Positions 6,193 to 14,629 of a stretch of 57,240 nucleotides of DNA are shown here, piece after piece. Below the pieces are notes generated by a model that saw nothing but the letters and a program-made list of their open reading frames with translations, was not told where the DNA came from and made no database searches. This DNA comes from a virus, in the IMG/VR virus record IMGVR_UViG_3300046466_000088, positions 1 through 57,240 of that record. One strand, written 5' to 3'. The translations under genes were made by a program, and so were the position numbers. Every line of letters starts with the position of its first letter. Within the stretch, counting starts at the first letter, position 1.

Positions 6193-6312
6193 GTCAAAAA
6201 GTTGACGTCAAAGAATTGACATAGAATATGTCAAAGAACTGACACAAAGTGTCAAAGAATTGACGAAATGGAACCTTAAATCGTAGATTTAGAGAGGTGT
6301 CAGAAAATTGAC
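6193..6312. promoter_or_regulatory. Array of five 14-bp dyads (iteron-like)
   Basis: Five copies of GTCAAAGAAYTGAC or close variants start at 6193, 6207, 6230, 6251 and 6299. Each is itself an inverted repeat (GTCA...TGAC). The gaps also form dyads: TTGACATA-GAA-TATGTCAA between units 2 and 3, and TGACAC-AAA-GTGTCA between 3 and 4. A related site (GTCAAATTACTGAC, 56344-56357) lies by the promoter at 56.3 kb. Suggests binding sites for a phage or host regulator, or an origin. Confidence 0.6.
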
Positions 6313-6617
6313 GAAGGGGGACGGAAAAAACTGCCTTGCACATATATATATAAAAAGGGTACCCCAAAAAAATTAGGGAGAAAATGGAGTTATAGTTGTT
6401 GATAATGATTATTAATGGGGGAGTCCTCTAAATAGATGTACACAACTATGCACGAGGGATGCAATAGAGTCTATATAGTTATGTGTTATGTGATTTGTGT
6501 TCCCTACAGGTATACCTTTACCCCTGGAAACTTAGTAATAAGTATATCATACTTTCTTAAAACTCGCAATAGTATTTTTTTCTTTTTTATAAACACATTA
6601 TAGTGTATAATACAATA
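6313..6617. other. Rest of the divergent control region
   Basis: No gene found. It holds an AT run (6341-6356), the palindromes GGGTACCC (6357-6364) and AGGTATACCT (6508-6517), and an inverted repeat AAGTAT-ATC-ATACTT (6540-6554). A TATAAT at 6606-6611, just before the terS ATG, has no good -35, so the late promoter is unresolved. If that -10 is used, terS mRNA would be nearly leaderless. Confidence 0.5.
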
Positions 6618-7316
6618 ATGAAAAAGCAACCTAAACATTTATTGTATGCTCATTTAGATGATTCAGGTCTCAGAGACTTAATTAAAGAGACGGCAGCCAC
6701 CAGAAAAAAGGTAAACGCAGGTAGAGACTTAATTGAGATGAGACGTGAGTACATGAGAAGAGTTGAAGAGAGGAGATTTAAGATGACAGAGAAGAAAGCT
6801 AAGAAGTTACCTGAAGGACAAAAGGTGCAGATGCTAAAGAATGCACAACAGAAGTATCAGAACTTTGCAAAGAACACATTACCTAGTGGACTATCAGCTA
6901 TGCAAGAGAAGTTCTGTTTAGAATACACAGCTACAGGTGACGTATTAAGTGCGTATCGTTCAGCAGGTTATAAAGATTTAAATAATGATGCAAAGACTCG
7001 TGCTGAAGCTAAACGATTATTAAAGAATGATAAGATTGAAGAAAGATGTAATCAAATAAGACTGGACGCAATGAAGGACGTAAGTCTTAATATTAATGAA
7101 GTTGTAAAAAAGTTTATGAAAGTTTATGAAAGAGGTATGGAAGAAAATGATTTAACTAACTCTAATAGAGCAATGGAGTTTATTGGTAAACATCTAGGTA
7201 TGTTAATTGAACGTCAAGAAATTAAACAGGACATTACAACTAAATCACCTGAAGAATTAGAACGTGAGATAAAACATTATGAAAATGTCGTTAAACTTGA
7301 AAAGATTAATAAATAA
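6618..7316 (+). CDS. terS: Terminase small subunit
   Basis: Residues 95-140 (AMQEKFCLEYTATGDVLSAY, then RSAGY) are typical of the Terminase_2 small-subunit family, the DNA-recognition part of the packaging motor. An 85-residue basic N-terminal extension precedes it, and a C-terminal helix (residues 190-232) would suit oligomerisation. ATG 6618 is chosen; a GTG at 6603 would add five codons and overlap the possible -10. No clear Shine-Dalgarno. First gene of the late block, with the large subunit two small genes downstream. Confidence 0.85.
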   Translation: MKKQPKHLLYAHLDDSGLRDLIKETAATRKKVNAGRDLIEMRREYMRRVEERRFKMTEKKAKKLPEGQKVQMLKNAQQKYQNFAKNTLPSGLSAMQEKFCLEYTATGDVLSAYRSAGYKDLNNDAKTRAEAKRLLKNDKIEERCNQIRLDAMKDVSLNINEVVKKFMKVYERGMEENDLTNSNRAMEFIGKHLGMLIERQEIKQDITTKSPEELEREIKHYENVVKLEKINK

Positions 7317-7530
7317 AGTTATTAAATATTTTTATTATATATCTCTAGCTTTTTTAATTAGTTGGATTTTATATATGTTTTCTATGGCAGGATGGAATAC
7401 ATTTTGTAAAGGATGTCCAGTTAAGTGGTACACAACAAATGTTCAACCATATATACCTAGACCTGAACCTAAACCTGAACCACCTATTATAGAAGATGAT
7501 GAAGACTGGGAAGATTCAGAATGGGAATAA
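7279..7530 (+). CDS. Single-pass membrane protein with acidic tail (83 aa)
   Basis: Overlaps the end of terS. One hydrophobic helix (about residues 18-38) after a basic N-terminus, then CKGC, a Pro-rich linker (PRPEPKPEPP) and a very acidic C-terminus (EDDEDWEDSEWE). The layout could suit a spanin-like or pinholin-like protein, but no lipobox or second spanin partner is visible. Unknown. Confidence 0.65.
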   Translation: MKMSLNLKRLINKVIKYFYYISLAFLISWILYMFSMAGWNTFCKGCPVKWYTTNVQPYIPRPEPKPEPPIIEDDEDWEDSEWE

Positions 7531-7667
7531 AAATAATTAAGGGGACTACATATTGGTTTATACCTTCAAACTTTGAACGAAGAATAAAACCAAGAGAATA
7601 TAAATCACCTGTTGTTTCATGGACAAGTAAAATATCAAATGCTACAAGTAAACGAAAACTTAATTAA
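7521..7667 (+). CDS. Possible small basic protein (48 aa)
   Basis: ATG lies inside the last codons of the membrane-protein gene (ATGGGAATAA). Frame MGIKIIKGTTYWFIPSNFER ends SKRKLN and overlaps the start of terL. Basic and plausible, but with no ribosome binding site of its own. Confidence 0.4.
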   Translation: MGIKIIKGTTYWFIPSNFERRIKPREYKSPVVSWTSKISNATSKRKLN

Positions 7668-9162
7668 ACTAAGAGAGTTATACTTTCAAAAAGCAGTAAT
7701 ACAATCTAAAGATAGCTTTTTACATTTCATAGCTATGTTTGCACCTACCCTTGTACCTGATTGGATAATGGGTAGACATATACATCTTATAGCTGATAGA
7801 TTACAAAAAGTTGAAAGTGGAGAAATAAAAAGACTGATGGTGTTTCTTCCACCACGTTCTTCCAAGTCAGTAATATGTTCCAAGTTATTTCCTGCGTGGT
7901 ACGTAGGTAGACATCCACAACATGAGATATTAACTGTATCACACTCAGACCAATTAGCTTCAGACTTTGGTAGAAGTGTAAGAGACTTAGTAAACTTTGA
8001 TTTATTTAATACAGTATTTCCAGATGTAACATTACGTAGTGATGTACGAGCTGCAGGTAAATGGAAAACAAATCAAGGTGGAACTTATTATGCAGCAGGT
8101 GTTCGTAGTCAGATTGCAGGTCGTGGTGCCCATGTGGCAATACTAGATGACGTAATGTCTGAAGAAGACTCCTTTAGTGAAACAGGTAGACGATATGTAA
8201 AGGAATGGTACCCTTCAGGTTTACGTACACGTATTATGCCTAATGGTTCAATTGTAATTATTAATACACGTTATCATGAGGACGATTTATGTGGATGGTT
8301 ATTGAGACAAGAATCACAAATAGAATTAGAAAATAAATGGGAAGTAATAAAGATACCTGCATGGGTAGACGAATCTTCAAGTAAAATGCTGGACCTACCA
8401 ATAGGTTCAAGTTATTTTCCTGAGTGGAAGCCTACTAAAATACTCAAGAATGATGAAGAAGAAATAAAGGCAAGTAATGGCTCACGATATTGGGAGTCTC
8501 TTTATATGCAGAATCCTGTGCCTGATTCAGGTGGTATAATTAAAAAGAAATGGATTCAGTGGTGGGAGTATGATGAGCCACCTGCATGTGACTATATAAT
8601 ACAAACATATGATACTGCATTCTCTACAAAGACTACAGCAGACTTTAGTGTAATACAAACCTGGGGTATCTTTGAACATATGGAGACTGATTCAACAGGA
8701 AGAGAGAACTGGGTATCTAACTTAATACTATTAGGAAATGAAAAAGGTAGATTTGATTATCCAGCATTAAGAATGAAAGCACAAGAGTTATATGATTATC
8801 ATAAACCTGATGTGTGTATCATTGAAAAGAAAGCAAGTGGACAATCATTAATACAAGATTTAAGACGTGCAGGTTTACCTGTACTTGATTATATTCCTGA
8901 TAGAGATAAGACTGCTAGAGTGTACGCAGCAACACCAATGATGGAAGCAGGACGTGTATGGTTGCCTAAAGGTCATGATTGGAGTGATGACTTATATAGT
9001 GAAGCAATTACATTTCCAAATGCACGACATGATGACCAAGTAGATGCAATGACTATGGCAATACACTACATGAAAGAATCATGGAATTTAACTCATCCAG
9101 ATGACCCTGATTATGAAGAAGGTTATGAAAGAAAAAAAAGGGTTGCATACTGGAAGTTTTAA
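7639..9162 (+). CDS. terL: Terminase large subunit
   Basis: DNA-packaging ATPase and nuclease. From ATG 7639 (507 residues): Walker A-like LPPRSSKS at 70-77, Walker B VAILDD at 166-171, coupling region NTRYHEDD at 209-216. The RNase H-fold nuclease has its acidic residues at D325 (TYDTAF), E396 (CIIEKK) and D465/D466 (ARHDDQVDA). All key residues are present and length is normal. A TTG at 7612 could add nine codons; neither start has a clear Shine-Dalgarno, and coupling to the upstream frames is likely. Confidence 0.95.
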   Translation: MLQVNENLIKLRELYFQKAVIQSKDSFLHFIAMFAPTLVPDWIMGRHIHLIADRLQKVESGEIKRLMVFLPPRSSKSVICSKLFPAWYVGRHPQHEILTVSHSDQLASDFGRSVRDLVNFDLFNTVFPDVTLRSDVRAAGKWKTNQGGTYYAAGVRSQIAGRGAHVAILDDVMSEEDSFSETGRRYVKEWYPSGLRTRIMPNGSIVIINTRYHEDDLCGWLLRQESQIELENKWEVIKIPAWVDESSSKMLDLPIGSSYFPEWKPTKILKNDEEEIKASNGSRYWESLYMQNPVPDSGGIIKKKWIQWWEYDEPPACDYIIQTYDTAFSTKTTADFSVIQTWGIFEHMETDSTGRENWVSNLILLGNEKGRFDYPALRMKAQELYDYHKPDVCIIEKKASGQSLIQDLRRAGLPVLDYIPDRDKTARVYAATPMMEAGRVWLPKGHDWSDDLYSEAITFPNARHDDQVDAMTMAIHYMKESWNLTHPDDPDYEEGYERKKRVAYWKF

Positions 9163-9200
9163 GTATATAATATTAGAATAATAACTGTGAAAGAAAATTT

Positions 9201-11594
9201 ATGCCAACTGAAAAAAATCCTTTTGATAAGATAAGTTCTAATACTGAGAATGAAGTAGAAGAAATAGAAACAGAGAATCAAGAAATACTTCCTGATGAAA
9301 GTGTAGCTATGATGGAAGATGGTTCAGCAGTAGTTGACCTAATGGGTAATCCTGCTATTATGCCTGAAGAAGGTATGCCAGGTGGACATTATGATAATTT
9401 AGTTCCAACTCTTGAGGAAGAACAGCTACAAGAGATTGGTGCTGAAGTATATGAAAAGTATCAATCAGATAAAGAATCAAGACAAGAATGGGAAGAAACT
9501 TTTCAAAGAGGTTTTGATTTACTAGGACTAAAACTAAAAGAAACTTCAGAACCATTTGAAGGTGCATGTACTGCAGTTCATCCACTCTTAATAGAGTCAG
9601 CAGTGAAGTTTCAATCTAAAGCTTCTCAGGAATTATTTCCTGCAGGTGGACCAGTTATGGCTCAGATAATTGGAACTGAGACTGAACAAAAACAACAACA
9701 AGCATCTCGTGTAAAACAGTTTATGAATTATCAATTAACTGATATGATGCCTGAATACTTTCATGAGTTTGAAAGAATGTTGTTTCACTTACCTATTATT
9801 GGTTCAGCATTTAAAAAAATTTATTATGATTCATCATTAGACAGACCATGTTCAGAGTTTGTTCCTATTGACCAGTTCTATGTGTCTTATCATGCTTCAG
9901 ATTTAATGAAGGCAGATAGATATACACATGTTATATTACGTAATCCAAATGACTTAGCAAAAGAAATTGCTGCAGGTGTTTATGAAGATTTAGATTTACC
10001 TGATGCACAACCAATAGAACAAACATCAATGTCAATGAAAGTTGACGAGATTATGGGCACAGCTATACCTGCTGACTCTGACCCTCAGTACGTTTTATTA
10101 GAACAACATTGTTATTTAGATTTAGATGATAGTGGTATTGGTTTACCTTATATTGTTACAGTTGAAGAAAGTTCACAAAAAGTTTTATCTATTAGAAGAA
10201 ACTATAATGAAGATGACCCTACCAAACAAAAGAAAATGTTCTTTACACATTATAAGTTTGTTCCAGGTTTTGGTTTCTATGGTTTAGGTTTAATACATTT
10301 CTTAGGTAATCTTACAATGACTGCAACTGCAGCTATGAGAAACTTAGTTGACTCAGGACAGTTTGCAACATTACCTGCAGGATTTAAAGCTAAAGGTGTT
10401 AAAGTTGTAGGTGATAATGAGCCTCTATCTCCTGGTGAGTTTAGAGATGTAGAAGCTACAGGTGTAGATTTAGCTAGAGCAATTGTACCTTTACCTTATA
10501 AAGAACCTTCTAATACTTTATATCAGATGTTAGGTTTTGTCGCAGGTGCAGGACAAAAGTTTGCTGATAGTACAGAACAAGTAATTAATGATTCAACTAA
10601 CTATGGTCCAGTTGGAACAACTATGGCATTGTTAGAAGCTTCAAGTAAATTTTTTAGTGCAATACATAAACGATTACATTATTCACAAAAAGAAGAATTT
10701 AAAATATTAGCAAGAATAAACTTTGAGTCATTACCTGACTCATATCCATACGAGGTTCCTGGTGCAAGTCCAACCATATTAAAGATGGACTTTGATGGTA
10801 AGATAGATGTCATTCCTGTAAGTGACCCTAACATACCTTCAAGTGCTCATAGATTAATGCTTTCACAGTTGGCTCTTCAGTTAGCCAGTCAAGCACCACC
10901 AGGAACTTATAATATACAGGCATTGCATAGAACAATATTACAAGCTGCAAATATGCCTAACTTGGAAGCTATACTTCCACCACAAATACAACCACAGGCA
11001 CTTGACCCTGTGTCAGATATACAAGCAGCAGTAAAAGGTATGCCAATAGCTGCCTTTCCTGGACAAGACCATATGGCACACATAACAGTTAAGTCTTCAT
11101 ATTTAACTGACCCAATGAATGGTGGTAGTCCTATTATGCAGAAAGTACAACCAGTGCTTGAAGCAAATATAAAAGAACATATGATTATGAGATACCAAGA
11201 ACAAATTAATGGGATGGTATCAGGAGTAGCTACTGACCCTGCAACATTACAACAAGTTCAGGCTCAAGCTGCACAACAGATTTCACAAGCCAACCAAGTA
11301 ATGGGTAAAACGGAAACACCTGAACAACAAATGGTTGAGCTTGAGAAAAAGAGATTAGAGATTGAGTCTGAAAAACTTGGTCTTGAGGCTCTACAAGAAG
11401 CTGCAAACTTAGCTGTTAAACAAAGAGAACTAACTCTTAAAGAAGAAGACCAAGGTATTAAAGCTTTAAAAGATGGTGCTCAAATAGCAGTTAAAAGAAC
11501 TGAAGGTGAAAAGAATCGTCAGTCTAAAATTGCAGGTCAAGCAATTAAAACTCTTGGTGACTTAGCTAAAGAAGAAATGAAAGGAGAAGACTAA
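9201..11594 (+). CDS. Portal protein (P22/SU10-like)
   Basis: A 797-residue protein directly after terL, of the size of P22/SU10-type portals. Expected to form the dodecameric DNA channel at the head vertex. The acidic N-terminal 60 residues are followed by the conserved core, including FKKIYYDSSLDRPCSEFVPI, then ASDLMKADRYTHVI, and TNYGPVGTTMALLE. The last 140 residues are a long Gln/Lys/Glu-rich helix resembling a barrel or coiled coil. The call rests on position, size and core pattern; no catalytic residues exist to check. Confidence 0.88.
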   Translation: MPTEKNPFDKISSNTENEVEEIETENQEILPDESVAMMEDGSAVVDLMGNPAIMPEEGMPGGHYDNLVPTLEEEQLQEIGAEVYEKYQSDKESRQEWEETFQRGFDLLGLKLKETSEPFEGACTAVHPLLIESAVKFQSKASQELFPAGGPVMAQIIGTETEQKQQQASRVKQFMNYQLTDMMPEYFHEFERMLFHLPIIGSAFKKIYYDSSLDRPCSEFVPIDQFYVSYHASDLMKADRYTHVILRNPNDLAKEIAAGVYEDLDLPDAQPIEQTSMSMKVDEIMGTAIPADSDPQYVLLEQHCYLDLDDSGIGLPYIVTVEESSQKVLSIRRNYNEDDPTKQKKMFFTHYKFVPGFGFYGLGLIHFLGNLTMTATAAMRNLVDSGQFATLPAGFKAKGVKVVGDNEPLSPGEFRDVEATGVDLARAIVPLPYKEPSNTLYQMLGFVAGAGQKFADSTEQVINDSTNYGPVGTTMALLEASSKFFSAIHKRLHYSQKEEFKILARINFESLPDSYPYEVPGASPTILKMDFDGKIDVIPVSDPNIPSSAHRLMLSQLALQLASQAPPGTYNIQALHRTILQAANMPNLEAILPPQIQPQALDPVSDIQAAVKGMPIAAFPGQDHMAHITVKSSYLTDPMNGGSPIMQKVQPVLEANIKEHMIMRYQEQINGMVSGVATDPATLQQVQAQAAQQISQANQVMGKTETPEQQMVELEKKRLEIESEKLGLEALQEAANLAVKQRELTLKEEDQGIKALKDGAQIAVKRTEGEKNRQSKIAGQAIKTLGDLAKEEMKGED

Positions 11595-11731
11595 TGAGTG
11601 AAATAATTAAAGGTCCTAAACAAGGACAAGGTTATGGTGATTGGTCAAAGATACCTAGCACTGAATATTCAGTTCGTGCTAAAAAAGGTATACTTAGACA
11701 AGACCCACCTGATACTTATAAAGTTAAATAA
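11594..11731 (+). CDS. Small hypothetical protein (45 aa)
   Basis: Start overlaps the portal stop (TAATG), with AAAGGAG 8 bases upstream. Frame MSEIIKGPKQGQGYGDWSKI ends DPPDTYKVK. Small basic proteins at this position are common in marine podoviruses. Function unknown. Confidence 0.7.
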   Translation: MSEIIKGPKQGQGYGDWSKIPSTEYSVRAKKGILRQDPPDTYKVK

Positions 11732-11736
11732 TAACT

Positions 11737-11943
11737 ATGATACATAAAATTATTTCTGAGATTGAGAAGGAATTAAATCTGGAAATAAGTCAAATTCAAA
11801 AATCATTAGGGGATGGTAATTGTGAAGACTATCCTCGTTATCAACAAATGGTAGGTTCAATTACTGGATTGAATATGGCTATAGCTATAACTAAAAATGT
11901 TTATAAAACTATGATTGATGGAGATGAAGATGAGAGTACCTAA
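11737..11943 (+). CDS. Hypothetical protein (68 aa)
   Basis: Helical protein starting MIHKIISEIEKELNLEISQI and ending in an acidic DGDEDEST tail. Its 3' end contains the ribosome binding site of the GroES gene, so the two are coupled. Unknown function. Confidence 0.65.
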   Translation: MIHKIISEIEKELNLEISQIQKSLGDGNCEDYPRYQQMVGSITGLNMAIAITKNVYKTMIDGDEDEST

Positions 11944-12346
11944 ACTAGAAAATGCTATTAAGAATAATGAATGGATTGAAGATGCAGAAAAACCTGACCC
12001 AGAAGTTTTACCTAGTCTGCCTGGCTACCATGTATTGGTTCGCCCTGTTTCGGTAAAAGGTAAAACTAAAGGTGGTTTATTATTACCTGACTCAGTTAAA
12101 AGTGATGTAGCTTATTTAACTACAGTAGGTAAAGTTTTATCAATAGGTGATTTAGCTTATGAAGATAAAGATAAATTTCCAAATGGTAAATGGTGTGACG
12201 TAGGAGACTACGTTTGTTATGGAAGACATGTAGGTCAAAAACTATATTATAAAGGTATAAGATTATTATTATTATTTGATGACCAAGTAATGATGAAAGT
12301 TGATGACCCTACTAATTTAGATATGACTTATAATCTAGCTAATTAA
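11930..12346 (+). CDS. groES: GroES-like co-chaperonin
   Basis: Residues 30-130 follow the Cpn10 pattern: PGYHVLVRPVSVKGKTKGGL, LLPDSVK (mobile loop region), VGKVLSIGDLAY, then VGDYVCYGRHVGQK and YKGIRLLLLFDDQVMM. It would cap host GroEL and help fold phage proteins, probably the capsid, like T4 gp31. About 28 extra N-terminal residues are unusual for bacterial GroES. ATG 11930 is chosen because GGAG lies six bases upstream; a TTG at 11915 is possible. Confidence 0.88.
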   Translation: MRVPKLENAIKNNEWIEDAEKPDPEVLPSLPGYHVLVRPVSVKGKTKGGLLLPDSVKSDVAYLTTVGKVLSIGDLAYEDKDKFPNGKWCDVGDYVCYGRHVGQKLYYKGIRLLLLFDDQVMMKVDDPTNLDMTYNLAN

Positions 12347-12347
12347 A

Positions 12348-12545
12348 ATGAAGTATAAATTAAAAGAGGCTTTTTTATCTCATGCAGATGGTCATATAAA
12401 AAAACATGTTGCTAATGTTGAAGTGTTATTAAATAATCCTAGAGGTATAGGTGAGCATGGAGATATTATAAGTGAGATTGAAAAAGAACTTGAAGAAGTT
12501 GCTAAGTATGAAGACTTAATAACAGTAATGAATAAATATTTTTAA
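12348..12545 (+). CDS. Hypothetical protein (65 aa)
   Basis: Starts MKYKLKEAFLSHADGHIKK one base after the GroES stop, with no clear ribosome binding site, so probably coupled. The second half is acidic and helical (ISEIEKELEEVAKYEDL). Unknown function. Confidence 0.65.
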   Translation: MKYKLKEAFLSHADGHIKKHVANVEVLLNNPRGIGEHGDIISEIEKELEEVAKYEDLITVMNKYF

Positions 12546-12555
12546 AGGAGGAGCT

Positions 12556-12678
12556 ATGTTATTAACTAAAAATATTGTAAAGTTTTCTGGCTTTTTAGTA
12601 AAGATACCAGATTCTATGAAAGGTGTTTGGGACGTTTCTGAAAATCGCTGGGGATATAGGAAGATTAACAATGACTAA
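12556..12678 (+). CDS. Small hypothetical protein (40 aa)
   Basis: Preceded by an excellent AAAGGAGGAGCT. Frame MLLTKNIVKFSGFLVKIPDS ends GYRKINND and overlaps the next start. The strong ribosome binding site argues for high translation. Unknown function. Confidence 0.7.
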   Translation: MLLTKNIVKFSGFLVKIPDSMKGVWDVSENRWGYRKINND

Positions 12679-12928
12679 ATTATGTGCAAGGGGGAAAAAT
12701 GCTGCGAAACGTAAATTTAAAGTTTATCCTAGTGCGTATGCAAATGCGTATGCTTCTAAAATCTGTGCAGGAAAAATTAAAGACCCTAGTGGTCTCAAGC
12801 GAAAAGATTTTAAAGGTCCTAAAAAGAAAATGGCAGGGGGTAAAAGAGTGGGTAAGCCACAAGGTAAAATTGCTAAAGGTTGTGGTGCTGTTATGGCAAA
12901 TAGACGAAAACGAACTAAAATTACTTAG
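12671..12928 (+). CDS. Small basic phage protein with SAYANAYASK motif (85 aa)
   Basis: ATG 12671 gives MTKLCARGKNAAKRKFKVYP followed by SAYANAYASKICAGKIKDPSG, a motif I recognise from small basic proteins of marine phages and some large viruses. Extremely Lys/Arg-rich with four Cys. Probably a virion or DNA-associated protein; function unproven. The frame is open upstream to 12623, but that overlaps the previous gene. Confidence 0.7.
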   Translation: MTKLCARGKNAAKRKFKVYPSAYANAYASKICAGKIKDPSGLKRKDFKGPKKKMAGGKRVGKPQGKIAKGCGAVMANRRKRTKIT

Positions 12929-12974
12929 TGATAAATATAAAAAAGAAAAAGGCAAAAGACCTGAAGAGGTATAG
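12882..12974 (+). CDS. Possible coupled peptide (30 aa)
   Basis: A GTG-start frame ending ELKLLSDKYKKEKGKRPEEV bridges the 46-base gap between two basic-protein genes and overlaps the 3' end of the first in another frame. The C-terminal part looks protein-like, but the start is weak. Confidence 0.3.
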   Translation: MVLLWQIDENELKLLSDKYKKEKGKRPEEV

Positions 12975-13256
12975 ATGAAAAAGAAAAAAGGTGGTGGACT
13001 TAAAAAATGGTTTAAAGAAGACTGGGTAGATATATCTACTGGTAAACCATGTGGTCGTAAATCAGCTAGTAAATCAAAAAGAAAGTATCCTGTATGCAGA
13101 CCAAAGGCAGTTGCTAATAAAATGACTGCAGGACAAAAGTCTGCAGCAGTAAAAAGAAAAAGGGCAAAGACTAATGTAGGACCTAAACCAACTTCTATTA
13201 GGTACCCTATTAGTGCAAGTGGACGAAAACAAAAAGTAAAAACAAAAAGGGGATAA
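12975..13256 (+). CDS. Small basic phage protein with GKPCGR motif (93 aa)
   Basis: Contains WFKEDWVDISTGKPCGRKSA then KYPVCRP, a pattern of a widespread family of tiny basic phage proteins (DUF5872-like, by eye). Pairs of Cys near basic residues could bind metal or DNA. Neighbour of another basic protein of similar size. Function unknown. Confidence 0.7.
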   Translation: MKKKKGGGLKKWFKEDWVDISTGKPCGRKSASKSKRKYPVCRPKAVANKMTAGQKSAAVKRKRAKTNVGPKPTSIRYPISASGRKQKVKTKRG

Positions 13257-13259
13257 AAT

Positions 13260-13727
13260 ATGATTGACCCATTCACAGCTTTTGCAGCTTTGAAGGGAGC
13301 TACAGAAGCTATATCAAGTGCAATAAAAACTGGAAGAGATTTATCAACTATGTCAAGTTCAGTTGCTAAATGGGCAAAAGCTGAAGCAGGTTTACAAGTT
13401 ATAACTTCAGAAAAACCTGGAGTTGTTTCTAAATTATTTGGTAAGCTAACTGGTGCTGAACAAAATGCAATTGATGCACATTTTAGAAAAGAAGAAGCAA
13501 ATAGACTACGTGATGAAATGCGAAGTATGTTTTTACTATATGGGTCTGCTGGTCAATGGGAAAGATTACAAAAAGAAATTGCAGTTGAAAGAAAAAGACA
13601 AGCTAATATATTAAAAGAAAAAATAAGAAAACAAAAATTAAAAAAAAATATTATAATAGGAGTAATTGCTGGAATATTAGGATTGGGTATTTTAACAATT
13701 GAATTTTATATAATTACCAATCTATAA
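13260..13727 (+). CDS. Hypothetical protein with C-terminal membrane helix (155 aa)
   Basis: Ala/Ser-rich N-terminal half (MIDPFTAFAALKGATEAISS), then a basic helix (residues 105-128) and one hydrophobic segment near residues 130-152 (IIIGVIAGILGLGILTIEFY). Such tail-anchored proteins occur at this place in marine podoviruses. A lysis or virion role is possible. Starts four bases after the previous stop. Confidence 0.7.
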   Translation: MIDPFTAFAALKGATEAISSAIKTGRDLSTMSSSVAKWAKAEAGLQVITSEKPGVVSKLFGKLTGAEQNAIDAHFRKEEANRLRDEMRSMFLLYGSAGQWERLQKEIAVERKRQANILKEKIRKQKLKKNIIIGVIAGILGLGILTIEFYIITNL

Positions 13728-13737
13728 AGGAGTAAAA

Positions 13738-13860
13738 ATGAAAAAATCTAAAATGGGTTATGCTGGTGGCAAAAAAGTTAAGATGGGTTATGCTGGTGGC
13801 AAAAAAGTTAAGATGATGAAAGCTGGTGGTAAAGTTCCACTGATACATGGACCAAAATAA
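13738..13860 (+). CDS. Small Gly/Lys-rich repeat protein (40 aa)
   Basis: Two tandem copies of MGYAGGKKVK and a third partial copy (MMKAGGKVP). A good AAAGGAG precedes the ATG. At DNA level the 30-bp unit is repeated exactly (13753-13782, 13783-13812). The Gly-Gly-Lys-Val theme recurs at the C-termini of two larger late proteins here. Function unknown. Confidence 0.65.
   Translation: MKKSKMGYAGGKKVKMGYAGGKKVKMMKAGGKVPLIHGPK
13753..13812 (+). repeat. 30-bp perfect tandem duplication inside a gene
   Basis: Two identical 30-bp units encode MGYAGGKKVK twice in the 40-residue gene. Exact identity at all codon positions suggests a recent duplication. Confidence 0.85.
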
Positions 13861-13862
13861 AT

Positions 13863-14525
13863 ATGCCTCATCTTATATCCAATATACCTTTTTTTAGGTG
13901 TTGGGTAAGGAAGGAGTTTACTCATAATCATCAGGCTTATCATGGGGAATATCTACATGCATTAGCTATTGCAGTTAATTGTATGCCTGATAGATGTCTA
14001 AGTTTTCAAGTTGTATTTACAGGTTGTGAAGCTGAAGAACAAAATTTACATGGTGGTGCTATGTGGGCACGTATGCCAATAACAGGTTTGATAGGTGACA
14101 TACCTTTAGATGAATGGACACCACCTATTGAAACACATTTTGCTCAACCTTGGGATTGTCCTAGTCATAATCATAGTATTATAGTAATGGATAGAATTAG
14201 TTCAAGTCCTTGGATGTGTAAAGTAAATGGTGAATTTTATACTGGTAAATATTATTTTACAGTTGATTTCACTGATAGTGCAGTAGCAGATGACCCTGCA
14301 CAACATAAACAATCACATGTTTTACATTTAACATCTGGTCCATATAAAGGTGCAATGGTAGCTTTACCTAATAATAGAGTTAGAGTTACAAGTCCTGCAA
14401 TGTGGTCAGCAGGTGAAGGTGCTCCAGACTTTGTGCCTTCTCAATATAAACATACTGCTGAATCTCATGATGACTATATGGATGTAAATAAAACATTTGA
14501 TAATTTATATAATAAGGATAAATAA
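13863..14525 (+). CDS. Conserved-looking hypothetical protein (220 aa)
   Basis: A soluble, His- and Trp-rich protein. Notable parts are FTHNHQAYHGEYLHALAIAV, then LHGGAMWARMPITGLIGDIP and the C-terminal GAPDFVPSQYKHTAESHDDY. The many His residues could bind metal. It lies between small basic genes and the scaffold gene, so a head-related role fits its position. No family known to me. Confidence 0.7.
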   Translation: MPHLISNIPFFRCWVRKEFTHNHQAYHGEYLHALAIAVNCMPDRCLSFQVVFTGCEAEEQNLHGGAMWARMPITGLIGDIPLDEWTPPIETHFAQPWDCPSHNHSIIVMDRISSSPWMCKVNGEFYTGKYYFTVDFTDSAVADDPAQHKQSHVLHLTSGPYKGAMVALPNNRVRVTSPAMWSAGEGAPDFVPSQYKHTAESHDDYMDVNKTFDNLYNKDK

Positions 14526-14629
14526 TGAATAATAAAACATTAAAAGGTGTAATTGCTGGATTAAAAAAAGCATCAAGAACTCATGCAGCACAAGCTAAGA
14601 AATTAGAGAAAATGTTAAATAAAAAATAG
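14525..14629 (+). CDS. Small basic helical protein (34 aa)
   Basis: Start overlaps the previous stop (TAATG). Sequence MNNKTLKGVIAGLKKASRTH continues AAQAKKLEKML as an amphipathic basic helix. Similar tiny genes precede the scaffold gene in related phages. Function unknown. Confidence 0.65.
   Translation: MNNKTLKGVIAGLKKASRTHAAQAKKLEKMLNKK

Noticed and set aside
5981-6205. Plus-strand frame of 74 codons in the divergent region
   Set aside because: No ribosome binding site, it runs through hairpin copy 4 and the first dyad, and its composition is unlike the real genes.
12680-13276. Long minus-strand frame of 198 codons opposite the basic-protein genes
   Set aside because: It is the antisense of Lys-rich genes (poly-Phe/Leu translation), has no binding site and no neighbours on that strand.
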